From contig NZ_CP025979.1 of the NCBI RefSeq assembly GCF_002900365.1, positions 3,472,001-3,536,000 on the forward strand: a stretch of DNA of 64,000 bases, given 5' to 3'. Of the stretch, positions 1-8,475 are shown in pieces. Source of the DNA: Escherichia marmotae. GTDB taxonomy: Bacteria > Pseudomonadota > Gammaproteobacteria > Enterobacterales > Enterobacteriaceae. The notes under the pieces are model-generated. The model had not been told where the DNA came from. It saw nothing but the letters and a program-made list of their open reading frames with translations, and did no database searches. How positions within the stretch are numbered: position 1 is the first letter of the stretch; every line of letters starts with the position of its first letter. The position numbers and the translations under genes are program-made.

Positions 1-916
1 GGGAAGGGGAGGAAAATAATCGTAGTTGTTGCTCCGCGAGAGGAGTGCCGGAGGGCAGTGGGTATACCGGATATTTTCCTGAGTCAGAATCGCTCAATGC
101 TTGTTGTCCTTCCGGGCTCAATAAGAAATTAATAAAACGACCCGCCTCCTGTGAATGTTCACTGCCGTTTGTGATAGCAATAAACATAGGTGCTGCGCGA
201 GAGTTTGGGAAATAACTGAAACGTAAGGTTGAATTATTAAGCAGTACGTTAGCGTAATTGTCGATTATCGGACCAGCGTCTCCCAACCCTGTGCTGATCT
301 TATTTGCTACACCGAAACTACGTGATGAAATGGTCGCGAGATTGCCGCCTATTTTCAGTAGTGTGCTCCAGCCGTTATTCCATCCTTGTTGTTGCAGGAG
401 ATCTTCAATCATCAGATGAGTGGTATCTGAACGCGAAGGGCTACTCATTAATAAGGTTCCTTGATAACGTGACCTGCTTAATTCCTTCCATGAAGTAGGT
501 ACTGGCTCATTTTTATCTTCCAGATGCGCTACATTGATCAGGATGCCATAGCCCGATACTGCAACTGCAACGGTGGTTGACCGAATAGAGTCGGGGACTA
601 ACTTTCTGCTTGTTTCTATCTGATTATTAAATGGCTGGAGCAGGTTTTTACTTTGTAATCGCTGTAGCAACATGGGGGATGAACTCAATACCAGATCAAT
701 ATTTTCACCCAATGGATTTTCAAGCAGGCGCTCAATGGATGCACTGGTTCGGTTGAGTGTTCGGATTTGGGTTGCCAGGGGTTGCTTTTGCCATTGACTG
801 ATAATGTGCTCTGTCGCTTCCGAAGAAAGCGTTGTAGCAATCACCAGCTCTTGTGCTGAGGTGACGTTGACGCATAAAAGCCAACAGATTAGTGTTCGTT
901 GTATAATACGAATCAT
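1..916 (-). CDS. pgtC: Phosphoglycerate transport regulatory protein PgtC, partial (C-terminus outside window)
   Basis: The minus strand is open without a stop from the ATG at 914-916 to the window edge, giving 305 codons. AGGA lies 8 nt before the ATG. The start is a short hydrophobic signal-like segment ending near TSAQE, followed by a periplasmic binding-protein-like body with SSSPMLLQ, LLMSSPSRSDTTHLM, SRSFGVA and FINFLLSPEGQ. From memory this matches Salmonella PgtC. That protein works with the sensor kinase PgtB and regulator PgtA to switch on the phosphoglycerate transporter PgtP. pgtP lies divergently at 1702, which supports the call. pgtB and pgtA would be expected beyond the left edge. 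Whether the C-terminus is intact cannot be seen. Confidence 0.88.
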   Translation of the reverse strand, partial: MIRIIQRTLICWLLCVNVTSAQELVIATTLSSEATEHIISQWQKQPLATQIRTLNRTSASIERLLENPLGENIDLVLSSSPMLLQRLQSKNLLQPFNNQIETSRKLVPDSIRSTTVAVAVSGYGILINVAHLEDKNEPVPTSWKELSRSRYQGTLLMSSPSRSDTTHLMIEDLLQQQGWNNGWSTLLKIGGNLATISSRSFGVANKISTGLGDAGPIIDNYANVLLNNSTLRFSYFPNSRAAPMFIAITNGSEHSQEAGRFINFLLSPEGQQALSDSDSGKYPVYPLPSGTPLAEQQLRLFSSPS

Positions 917-1073
917 GTCAAAAATCCTATTAACGAGAGAAAAACTCTTACGCTGTAATTCATATCATTATCCGTTCGCTAATATACTCAATGAACAGCA
1001 AGACACTTGTGTCAGTATCGGAAATTATCATTAATTTGGATGTAGCCAGCGTCACTATATCCGGAAGCGTTTG

Positions 1074-1340
1074 TTAAAAAAAGATCAATATTGCACCTCT
1101 GAACACGTGTATCTTGCGGAAATAGCGATTGTTATGGGTATGCTCGGTAATTAATTTCCACACTTGCGCTATCGGATTCAGGTTATGACCGGATTCTATT
1201 GTTTCTTTGCGCCAGCCTTCATGCGCCGGAACAATGGCTTTAATGCGAGCGTAAATGTGCTTGTCATGAAGGATATCATGAAAATGTTTAAGTCCTCCTT
1301 GTTGTTGAGCGGTGATGAAAACTTTCATGTTGCGCAGCAT
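1074..1340 (-). CDS. Small hypothetical protein (88 aa) between pgtC and pgtP
   Basis: This reading frame is chosen because its ATG at 1338-1340 follows a strong Shine-Dalgarno (GGAGGA, 2 nt before the ATG; a second in-frame ATG four codons on has better spacing). The product starts MLRNMKVFITAQQQGG and is basic, with histidine clusters (HFHD, EHTHNN) and a hydrophobic end (GAILIFF). I recognise no domain. It has the same orientation as pgtC and ends 157 nt before the pgtC start. It could be a real small gene, a remnant of a larger one, or chance. The AT-rich surroundings do not settle this. Confidence 0.35.
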   Translation of the reverse strand: MLRNMKVFITAQQQGGLKHFHDILHDKHIYARIKAIVPAHEGWRKETIESGHNLNPIAQVWKLITEHTHNNRYFRKIHVFRGAILIFF

Positions 1341-1546
1341 GATCCTCCGATAGGGTAAAATCAAGTATCTTCAATGATCACGTGTATAGATACAAAATAT
1401 GTGACTGACATCAAAAACTGAAAAAATTAATAAAAGGAATTATTTTTATATTGGGGCTGTTGTAACCCGTTAAGACTTAAATAAGAGCCGAATTCTATTT
1501 TGGGATGTGAAAATGGGAAAGAAATGGAACATGATATTTGTATTTT

Positions 1547-1625
1547 TGAGTCAATTTTGACTCATTTGCCTTGTATTGTAACTTAAACTCTCTTGCTTCA
1601 CTATCTTCAAAACCAATGAAGCAAG
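1547..1625. promoter_or_regulatory. Two perfect dyads upstream of pgtP (candidate regulator sites)
   Basis: 1547-1564 is an inverted repeat with 8-bp arms (TGAGTCAA/TTGACTCA) and a 2-bp centre. 1592-1600 and 1617-1625 are perfect 9-bp inverted arms (CTTGCTTCA/TGAAGCAAG) separated by 16 bp. They lie 77-155 bp before the pgtP start, where an activator such as PgtA could bind. The function is inferred from position only. Confidence 0.45.
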
Positions 1626-1701
1626 GGCTTTTGAAATACTCATCAGAGAGTAGCAACTAGCATTGCTGTTTAAAATAACTCTATGAACTGGAAGGTGATG
1701 T

Positions 1702-3084
1702 ATGCTTTCTCTATTGAAACCTCAAGTGGCAACACATAAGGTTCCTGAAAGTGAAATAAAGAATACCTATAATCGTTATCGTATGCAGGCGCTATTTAGC
1801 GTGTTTATCGGTTATCTTTCGTATTATATTGTCAGGAATAACTTTGTTCTCTCCACACCTTATTTAAAACAAGATCTTAATCTGTCTGCGACTCAAATAG
1901 GGCTACTTAGCAGTTGTATGCTAATCGCCTATGGTATTAGTAAAGGGGTAATGAGTAGCCTGGCAAAAGCTAATCCTAAAGTCTATATGGCTGTGGGTTT
2001 AGTTCTTTGCGCCCTCGTTAACGTGGCGCTTGGTTTTAGTTTTGCTTTTTGGATGTTTGCGGGACTTGTCATTCTGAATGGCCTCTTTCAAGGGATGGGC
2101 GTTGGCCCTTCGTTTATTACAATAGCCAACTGGTTCCCTCGTAAAGAACGGGGCATCGTCGGTGCGGTCTGGAATATTTCGCACAATGTGGGGGGCGGTA
2201 TTGTTGCTCCGATTGTTGGTGGTGCATTTGCCGTATTGGGTACTGAACACTGGAAAATAGCAACGTATGTTGTTCCAGCGATTGTATCAGTTGTCATTGC
2301 TATAGTCGTGCTGATGACAGGTAAAGGTTCTCCCGTAAGTGAAGGTTTACCACCATTAAGCGAAATTGTTCCGGACGACGTCAGCATTAAAGCAAAAGAT
2401 GATCGTGCGCCAGAAGATATGACTGCCTGGCAAATTTTTTGTACCTATGTGCTAAAAAACAAGAATGCATGGTTCGTCTCTTTCGTTGATGTTTTTGTCT
2501 ATATGGTGCGTTTCGGAATTATCAGTTGGTTGCCCATTTACCTGTTAAGCGTGAAACATTTTACGAAGACTGAAATGAGCACGGCATTTTTAATTTTTGA
2601 ATGGGCGGCTATTCCAACGACGTTATTTGCTGGCTGGTTGAGTGATAAATTATTTCATGGTCGCCGTATGCCACCCGCGATTATCAGTATGGTATTGATT
2701 TTCTTCTGCCTGCTGGGCTACTGGAAAAGCGACTCTCTGCTCTCTATTACCATTTTTGCTGCTTGCGTAGGCTGCCTTATCTATGTTCCGCAGTTCCTGG
2801 CTTCTGTGCAGACAATGGAAATTGTCCCCAGTTTTGCCGTGGGTTCCGCAGTCGGTTTGCGTGGTTTTATGAGTTATATTCTTGGCGCAACGCTTGGTAC
2901 AAGTTTGTTTGGTGTTATGGTCGATCAGGTAGGTTGGGATGGCGGTTTTTATCTTCTGCTTGCTGGTGTTATCTGTTGCATTATTTTCTGTACGCTAACG
3001 CACTTTGGCGCGGTCGCTATGGAACGACAGCGTCAAAATGACGTGGCTGCGTTTTCGCAAGAGCTTCAGACCAATAAAAATTAG
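1702..3084 (+). CDS. pgtP: Phosphoglycerate:phosphate antiporter PgtP
   Basis: A 460-residue major facilitator of the organophosphate:phosphate antiporter family (GlpT, UhpT, PgtP), predicted as a 12-helix inner-membrane protein. It begins MLSLLKPQVATHK and shows the family signatures GYLSYYIVRNNF (about residues 38-49), GLFQGMGVGPSF and WNISHNVGG, where conserved basic residues bind the phosphate group. From memory it is much closer to Salmonella PgtP than to GlpT or UhpT. It imports 2- and 3-phosphoglycerate and phosphoenolpyruvate in exchange for phosphate. AAGG precedes the ATG. It is divergent from pgtC, the usual pgt arrangement, with a 785-bp gap. K-12 lacks it here, so it is strain-variable. 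It converges on yiiX. Confidence 0.95.
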   Translation: MLSLLKPQVATHKVPESEIKNTYNRYRMQALFSVFIGYLSYYIVRNNFVLSTPYLKQDLNLSATQIGLLSSCMLIAYGISKGVMSSLAKANPKVYMAVGLVLCALVNVALGFSFAFWMFAGLVILNGLFQGMGVGPSFITIANWFPRKERGIVGAVWNISHNVGGGIVAPIVGGAFAVLGTEHWKIATYVVPAIVSVVIAIVVLMTGKGSPVSEGLPPLSEIVPDDVSIKAKDDRAPEDMTAWQIFCTYVLKNKNAWFVSFVDVFVYMVRFGIISWLPIYLLSVKHFTKTEMSTAFLIFEWAAIPTTLFAGWLSDKLFHGRRMPPAIISMVLIFFCLLGYWKSDSLLSITIFAACVGCLIYVPQFLASVQTMEIVPSFAVGSAVGLRGFMSYILGATLGTSLFGVMVDQVGWDGGFYLLLAGVICCIIFCTLTHFGAVAMERQRQNDVAAFSQELQTNKN

Positions 3085-3091
3085 ATTTTGG

Positions 3092-3116
3092 GGGCCAGTC
3101 ACGAGGTGATTGGCCC
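3092..3116. terminator. Hairpin between convergent pgtP and yiiX
   Basis: An 11-bp stem (GGGCCAGTCAC with GTGATTGGCCC, one G-T pair) and a 3-nt loop fill the 33-bp gap between the pgtP stop and the yiiX stop. It probably ends both transcripts, although neither side has a long T-run. Confidence 0.6.
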
Positions 3117-3117
3117 A

Positions 3118-3726
3118 TTACCAGGAAAACAGCGGCCATTCTTTAGCGACGGTAGTGAGTTGTGGCGCATCGAAAACGGCCTGTGGTGAAACCACCGTTT
3201 CTTCAAGCGGGATATTTTTGCCGTAGCGTTCTTTGAGCTTCGCCTGGACCAGCGGGTTGCTAAGATCGAACTCTTTCAGTTTTTGCTGCTCGCCCACGCT
3301 CATTCCCAGCGCGTTCTGATACACCTTCCACACCACTTCTGAACAATACTGGCGATCGTCGCTCCACGAGAAGCTGAAGTCATACGGTTGACCAAGATAA
3401 CGTTTTGTCGCTTGCGCCAGTTTTTGCTGTTGTTCGGTATTCAGCCCGCCTTCAACACGGCGCACAATGTATTTGCCCTTTTCACCGTGGGCGATCCACT
3501 GCTTCAGCGGGGTGTATTTCACCGGGCCGACGGCTTCAAAGACGTAGGGCTTTTTATTGCGTATCACCAGCATACCGGTATGGCTGTAATCGGAATGGGT
3601 CGCCAGTTGGATCGCTTTACTTTGCGATGAGCGAGAGATCTGAAAGATGATGTCGCCGGTTTGTGGCTGCCAGGCAAAGGCTGGCGCAGAAACCAGCAGG
3701 CTGGGGATGAGTAGCCTGATTTTCAT
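3118..3726 (-). CDS. yiiX: YiiX, YebB/YiiX-like NlpC/P60-superfamily cysteine hydrolase
   Basis: 202 residues, the K-12 length, with a cleavable signal peptide (MKIRLLIPSLLVSAPAFA) that sends it to the periplasm. The circularly permuted NlpC/P60 fold shows in GDIIFQISRS, the histidine-bearing ATHSDYSHTGM and the cysteine in DRQYCSEVVWK. These are the expected catalytic His and Cys. The family hydrolyses amide or ester bonds. The substrate of YiiX has been unclear, and I do not assign one. It is transcribed toward pgtP, a neighbour absent from K-12 at this point, so the accessory pgt block joins the core genome just beyond the yiiX 3' end. Confidence 0.93.
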   Translation of the reverse strand: MKIRLLIPSLLVSAPAFAWQPQTGDIIFQISRSSQSKAIQLATHSDYSHTGMLVIRNKKPYVFEAVGPVKYTPLKQWIAHGEKGKYIVRRVEGGLNTEQQQKLAQATKRYLGQPYDFSFSWSDDRQYCSEVVWKVYQNALGMSVGEQQKLKEFDLSNPLVQAKLKERYGKNIPLEETVVSPQAVFDAPQLTTVAKEWPLFSW

Positions 3727-3795
3727 CGTTAAACGTCCATGTATAAAAAGGCGGTGGGTTAGATCTGAGCCGCTGACAACGTGCTCGTTGTTTAT

Positions 3796-3892
3796 GCCGG
3801 ATGCGGCGTGAACGCCTTATCCGGCCTACAAGTTCGTGCAAATTCAATAGATTGCAATATGACGTAGGCCTGATAAGCGTAGCGCATCAGGC
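3796..3892. repeat. REP pair (BIME) between yiiX and metJ
   Basis: Two REP palindromes in opposite orientation: 3796-3829 (gccggatgcgg...ttatccggcctac) and 3864-3892 (gtaggcctgataagc...catcaggc). They lie in the 209-bp gap downstream of metJ, which otherwise holds the yiiX upstream region. Such elements typically stabilise mRNA 3' ends and bind gyrase or IHF. Confidence 0.9.
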
Positions 3893-3935
3893 GATTTTGC
3901 CTTTGGCAGCACTCCCCACGCCGCTCTTTTCCGCT

Positions 3936-4253
3936 TTAGTATTCCCACGTCTCCGGGTTAATCCCCATCTCACGCATGATCTCTTTTGCCGCTTCCGGGA
4001 TTTCGTCGCTGCGCTCTTTACGCAGATCGGCATCATCCGGCAGCGGTTGCCCGGTAAAGGCATGCAGAAACGCTTCACACAGCAGTTCGCTGTTGGTAGC
4101 GTGACGCAGGTTATTCACCTGACGACGCGTGCGCTCATCGGTGAGGATTTTTAACACCTTAAGAGGAATGGAAACCGTAATCTTTTTGACTTGTTCACTC
4201 TTCTTGCCGTGCTCAGCGTATGGGCTGATATATTCGCCGCTCCATTCAGCCAT
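3936..4253 (-). CDS. metJ: Met repressor MetJ
   Basis: A 105-residue ribbon-helix-helix repressor. With S-adenosylmethionine as co-repressor it binds tandem 8-bp met boxes upstream of methionine genes. The start [18 protein letters not shown] is the known K-12 start. An in-frame ATG eight codons upstream exists and was not used. The DNA-contacting beta strand KKITVSI lies at about residues 22-28. The gene is divergent from metB, with the met boxes in between, so it regulates both itself and metBL. The K-12 length is retained and nothing looks altered. Confidence 0.98.
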
Positions 4254-4434
4254 GAGATACTTAATCCTCTTCGTCAATAAATTGAGACCAGACCGTACAA
4301 TTAATAAGGTTACTGGTCATAAACCCGCATAGTTTACCGTACAGGCGCTACCGTGACATCGTGTAATGCGCCTGTCAGCGTGATAATGCATGTAATTTTA
4401 ACGGCAATTTCTGATTTGCTCAATCTATACGCAA

Positions 4435-4474
4435 AGAAGTTTAGATGTCCAGATGTATTGACGTCCATTAACAC
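4435..4474. promoter_or_regulatory. Met boxes (MetJ operator) in the metJ-metB gap
   Basis: Five successive 8-bp boxes resembling AGACGTCT: agaagttt (4435-4442), agatgtcc (4443-4450), agatgtat (4451-4458), tgacgtcc (4459-4466) and a weak attaacac (4467-4474). Tandem MetJ dimers bind such arrays and repress both divergent transcripts when methionine is abundant. Confidence 0.88.
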
Positions 4475-4529
4475 AATGTTTACTCTGGTGCCTGTCTTTT
4501 CACCGACTCAGCCCAGGGAACTTCATCAC

Positions 4530-5690
4530 ATGACGCGTAAACAGGCCACCATCGCAGTGCGTAGCGGGTTAAATGACGACGAACAGTATGGTTGCGTTGT
4601 CCCACCGATCCATCTTTCCAGCACCTATAATTTTACCGGATTTAATGAACCGCGTGCGCATGATTACTCGCGTCGCGGCAACCCGACGCGCGATGTCGTG
4701 CAGCGTGCGCTGGCAGAACTGGAAGGTGGCGCTGGCGCGGTGCTTACTAATACCGGCATGTCAGCCATCCATCTGGTGACTACCGTCTTTTTGAAGCCGG
4801 GCGATCTGTTGGTTGCGCCGCACGATTGTTACGGCGGCAGCTATCGTCTGTTCGACAGTCTGGCGAAACGTGGTTGTTATCGCGTGCTGTTTGTTGATCA
4901 AGGTGATGAGCAGGCATTACAAGCGGCACTGGCAGAAAAGCCCAAACTGGTGTTGGTAGAAAGCCCCAGTAATCCATTGTTACGCGTCGTGGATATTGCG
5001 AAAATCTGCCATCTGGCAAGGGAAGTTGGGGCGGTGAGCGTGGTGGATAACACCTTCTTAAGCCCGGCATTACAAAATCCGCTGGCATTGGGTGCCGATC
5101 TGGTGTTGCATTCATGTACGAAATATCTGAATGGCCACTCTGACGTAGTGGCTGGCGTGGTGATTGCTAAAGATCCGGATGTGGTCACCGAACTGGCCTG
5201 GTGGGCAAACAATATTGGCGTGACGGGTGGTGCGTTTGACAGTTATTTGTTGCTGCGTGGTCTGCGAACTCTGGTTCCGCGTATGGACCTGGCTCAGCGC
5301 AACGCGCAGGCGATTGTGAAATATCTGCAAACCCAACCGCTGGTGAAAAAACTTTATCACCCGTCGCTGCCGGAAAATCAGGGGCATGAAATTGCCGTGC
5401 GTCAGCAAAAAGGCTTTGGCGCAATGTTGAGTTTTGAACTGGATGGTGATGAGCAGATGCTGCGTCGCTTCCTGGGCGGGCTGTCGTTATTTACGCTGGC
5501 GGAATCATTAGGGGGAGTGGAAAGTTTAATCTCTCACGCCGCAACCATGACCCACGCAGGCATGGCACCAGAAGCGCGTGCTGCCGCCGGGATCTCCGAG
5601 ACGCTGTTGCGTATCTCCACCGGTATTGAAGATGGCGAAGATTTAATTGCCGACCTGGAAAATGGCTTCCGGGCTGCAAACAAGGGGTAA
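4530..5690 (+). CDS. metB: Cystathionine gamma-synthase MetB
   Basis: 386 residues, a PLP enzyme of the Cys/Met metabolism family. It joins O-succinylhomoserine and cysteine to make cystathionine in methionine synthesis. The PLP lysine is K198 in HSCTKYLNGHSDV, and the Cys/Met motif DNTFLSPALQNPL precedes it. The start at 4530 gives the family start MTRKQATIAVRSG. The frame is open 59 codons further upstream, but that stretch crosses the met boxes, so it cannot be coding. metL follows after 2 bp as one operon, repressed by MetJ. Confidence 0.98.
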   Translation: MTRKQATIAVRSGLNDDEQYGCVVPPIHLSSTYNFTGFNEPRAHDYSRRGNPTRDVVQRALAELEGGAGAVLTNTGMSAIHLVTTVFLKPGDLLVAPHDCYGGSYRLFDSLAKRGCYRVLFVDQGDEQALQAALAEKPKLVLVESPSNPLLRVVDIAKICHLAREVGAVSVVDNTFLSPALQNPLALGADLVLHSCTKYLNGHSDVVAGVVIAKDPDVVTELAWWANNIGVTGGAFDSYLLLRGLRTLVPRMDLAQRNAQAIVKYLQTQPLVKKLYHPSLPENQGHEIAVRQQKGFGAMLSFELDGDEQMLRRFLGGLSLFTLAESLGGVESLISHAATMTHAGMAPEARAAAGISETLLRISTGIEDGEDLIADLENGFRAANKG

Positions 5691-5692
5691 AA

Positions 5693-8125
5693 ATGAGTGT
5701 GATTGCGCAGGCAGGGGCGAAAGGTCGTCAACTGCATAAATTTGGTGGCAGTAGTCTGGCTGATGTGAAGTGTTATTTGCGTGTTGCGGGCATTATGGCG
5801 GAGTACTCTCAGCCCGACGATATGATGGTGGTTTCCGCCGCGGGTAGCACCACTAACCAGTTGATTAACTGGTTGAAACTAAGCCAGACCGATCGTCTCT
5901 CTGCGCATCAGGTTCAACAAACGCTACGTCGTTATCAGTGCGATCTGATTAGCGGCCTGTTACCCGCCGAAGAAGCCGATAGCCTCATCAGCGCCTTTGT
6001 CAGCGATCTGGAACGTCTGGCGGCGCAGCTCGACAGCGGTATCACCGACGCAGTATATGCGGAAGTGGTAGGCCACGGTGAAGTGTGGTCGGCGCGTTTG
6101 ATGTCCGCGGTGCTTAACCAACAAGGACTGCCTGCGGCTTGGCTCGATGCCCGTGAATTTTTACGCGCTGAACGCGCCGCACAACCGCAGGTTGATGAAG
6201 GCCTGTCTTATCCGTTGCTGCAACAATTGCTGGTGCAGCATCCGGGCAAACGTCTGGTTGTGACCGGGTTTATCAGCCGTAACAACGCCGGTGAAACGGT
6301 ACTGCTGGGGCGTAACGGTTCCGACTATTCCGCCACCCAAATCGGTGCGCTGGCGGGTGTTTCCCGCGTAACTATCTGGAGCGATGTCGCCGGGGTATAC
6401 AGCGCCGACCCGCGCAAAGTGAAAGATGCCTGTCTGCTGCCATTGCTGCGTCTTGATGAAGCCAGCGAACTGGCGCGTCTGGCAGCCCCTGTTCTCCACG
6501 CCCGTACCTTACAGCCCGTTTCTGGTAGCGAAATCGACCTGCAACTGCGCTGTAGCTATACGCCGGATCAAGGTTCTACGCGTATTGAACGTGTACTGGC
6601 TTCCGGCACTGGTGCGCGAATTGTCACCAGCCACGACGATGTCTGTTTGATTGAGTTTCAGGTGCCAACCCGCCAGGATTTCAAACTGGCACATAAAGAA
6701 ATCGACCAGATTTTGAAACGTGCTCAGGTGCGTCCGCTGGCAGTTGGCGTGCATAACGATCGCCAGTTGCTGCAATTTTGCTACACCTCCGAAGTGGCTG
6801 ATAGCGCCCTGAAAATTCTCGATGAAGCAGGATTGCCAGGCGAACTGCGTCTGCGTCAGGGGCTGGCGTTGGTAGCGATGGTAGGCGCAGGTGTCACCCG
6901 TAACCCACTGCATTGCCACCGTTTCTGGCAGCAACTGAAAGGTCAGCTGGTCGAATTTACCTGGCAGTCGGATGACGGTATCAGTCTGGTGGCAGTACTA
7001 CGCACCGGCCCGACCGAAAGCCTTATTCAGGGACTGCATCAGTCCGTCTTCCGCGCGGAAAAACGCATCGGCCTGGTCCTGTTCGGTAAGGGCAATATCG
7101 GTTCGCGTTGGCTGGAACTGTTCTCTCGTGAGCAAAGTACGCTCTCGGCGCGTACCGGATTTGAGTTTGTGCTGGCAGGCGTGGTGGACAGCCGCCGCAG
7201 CCTGTTGAGCTATGATGGCCTGGACGCCAGCCGCGCGTTAGCCTTCTTCAATGATGAAGCCGTCGAGCAGGATGAAGAGTCGCTGTTCCTGTGGATGCGC
7301 GCCCATCCGTATGATGATTTAGTGGTGCTGGACGTTACCGCCAGTCAGCAGCTTGCTGACCAGTATCTCGATTTCGCCAGTCACGGTTTCCACGTTATCA
7401 GCGCCAACAAACTGGCGGGAGCCAGCGACAGCAACAAATATCGCCAGATCCACGACGCTTTCGAAAAGACCGGACGTCACTGGTTGTATAACGCCACCGT
7501 CGGCGCGGGCTTGCCGATCAACCACACTGTGCGCGATCTGATCGACAGCGGCGACACTATTTTGTCGATCAGCGGGATCTTCTCCGGCACGCTCTCCTGG
7601 CTGTTCCTGCAATTCGACGGCAGCGTGCCGTTTACCGAACTGGTGGATCAGGCGTGGCAACAGGGCTTAACCGAGCCTGACCCGCGTGATGACCTTTCCG
7701 GTAAAGACGTGATGCGCAAACTGGTGATTCTGGCGCGTGAAGCGGGTTACAACATTGAACCGGACCAGGTGCGCGTGGAGTCGCTGGTGCCAGCACATTG
7801 TGAAGGCGGCAGCATCGATCACTTCTTTGAAAACGGCGATGAACTGAATGAGCAGATGGTGCAACGACTGGAAGCCGCCCGCGAAATGGGGCTGGTGCTG
7901 CGCTACGTGGCGCGTTTCGATGCCAATGGCAAAGCGCGTGTTGGTGTAGAAGCGGTGCGTGAAGACCATCCGCTGGCATCACTGCTGCCGTGCGATAACG
8001 TCTTTGCCATCGAAAGCCGCTGGTATCGCGATAACCCGCTGGTGATCCGTGGGCCAGGCGCTGGGCGCGACGTCACCGCCGGGGCGATTCAGTCAGATAT
8101 TAACCGCCTGGCGCAGTTGTTGTAA
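5693..8125 (+). CDS. metL: Bifunctional aspartokinase II/homoserine dehydrogenase II MetL
   Basis: 810 residues in two fused enzymes. The N-terminal aspartokinase (about 1-460) begins with the kinase signature KFGGSSLADVK near residue 16 and has GRNGSDYSATQIGAL. The C-terminal homoserine dehydrogenase (about 463-810) has the NAD(P)-binding LVLFGKGNIGSRW and the catalytic region around AGLPINHTVRDLI. It catalyses the first and third steps of the aspartate pathway leading to homoserine and methionine. It lies 2 bp behind metB and shares its met-box control. As in the MetL type, no allosteric amino-acid inhibition is expected. Length and domain order are as in K-12. Confidence 0.98.
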   Translation: MSVIAQAGAKGRQLHKFGGSSLADVKCYLRVAGIMAEYSQPDDMMVVSAAGSTTNQLINWLKLSQTDRLSAHQVQQTLRRYQCDLISGLLPAEEADSLISAFVSDLERLAAQLDSGITDAVYAEVVGHGEVWSARLMSAVLNQQGLPAAWLDAREFLRAERAAQPQVDEGLSYPLLQQLLVQHPGKRLVVTGFISRNNAGETVLLGRNGSDYSATQIGALAGVSRVTIWSDVAGVYSADPRKVKDACLLPLLRLDEASELARLAAPVLHARTLQPVSGSEIDLQLRCSYTPDQGSTRIERVLASGTGARIVTSHDDVCLIEFQVPTRQDFKLAHKEIDQILKRAQVRPLAVGVHNDRQLLQFCYTSEVADSALKILDEAGLPGELRLRQGLALVAMVGAGVTRNPLHCHRFWQQLKGQLVEFTWQSDDGISLVAVLRTGPTESLIQGLHQSVFRAEKRIGLVLFGKGNIGSRWLELFSREQSTLSARTGFEFVLAGVVDSRRSLLSYDGLDASRALAFFNDEAVEQDEESLFLWMRAHPYDDLVVLDVTASQQLADQYLDFASHGFHVISANKLAGASDSNKYRQIHDAFEKTGRHWLYNATVGAGLPINHTVRDLIDSGDTILSISGIFSGTLSWLFLQFDGSVPFTELVDQAWQQGLTEPDPRDDLSGKDVMRKLVILAREAGYNIEPDQVRVESLVPAHCEGGSIDHFFENGDELNEQMVQRLEAAREMGLVLRYVARFDANGKARVGVEAVREDHPLASLLPCDNVFAIESRWYRDNPLVIRGPGAGRDVTAGAIQSDINRLAQLL

Positions 8126-8207
8126 TTTCAGGAATCTAATAATGCCTGGTACACATGTTTTCGTGTCTATGGTTTCTAACTAAATATATTGATTTATCAT
8201 TTGGTTA

Positions 8208-8240
8208 TAGGCCGGATGAAGCGTTTGCGCTACATCCGGC
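8208..8240. repeat. Single REP element between metL and metF
   Basis: A palindrome built of taggccggatgaagcg and cgctacatccggc lies in the 350-bp metL-metF gap. It probably marks the metL mRNA 3' end. The rest of the gap, apart from the metF met boxes, shows only T- and C-rich sequence. Confidence 0.85.
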
Positions 8241-8402
8241 AAGAAGCAATAAGTACGTTGTCAGCCTGCATCTGTAATCCGGTCTGCCTTGCATTCCGGA
8301 TTTTCTTTTCCTTACCATCCTGAATTTTTCTCATCTTTCCTGATTTTTCCTCACCATCATTGGTCATTTTTCGGTTGACGCTCCTCCGCTTTTCCTTCAT
8401 CT

Positions 8403-8434
8403 TTACATCTGGACGTCTAAACGGATAGGTGTTC
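8403..8434 (+). promoter_or_regulatory. Met boxes upstream of metF
   Basis: Four adjacent 8-bp boxes (ttacatct, ggacgtct, aaacggat, aggtgttc) end 41 bp before the metF start. The second is nearly the consensus AGACGTCT. They are expected to bind MetJ and repress metF. Confidence 0.82.
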
Positions 8435-8475
8435 ACAACACAACATATAACTACAAGCGATTGATGAGGTAAGGT

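Noticed and set aside
1650..1667. Sigma-54 (-24/-12) promoter before pgtP (tagcaactagcattgct)
   Set aside because: The invariant GG and GC are not both present with the required 10-bp gap, so it does not match closely enough.
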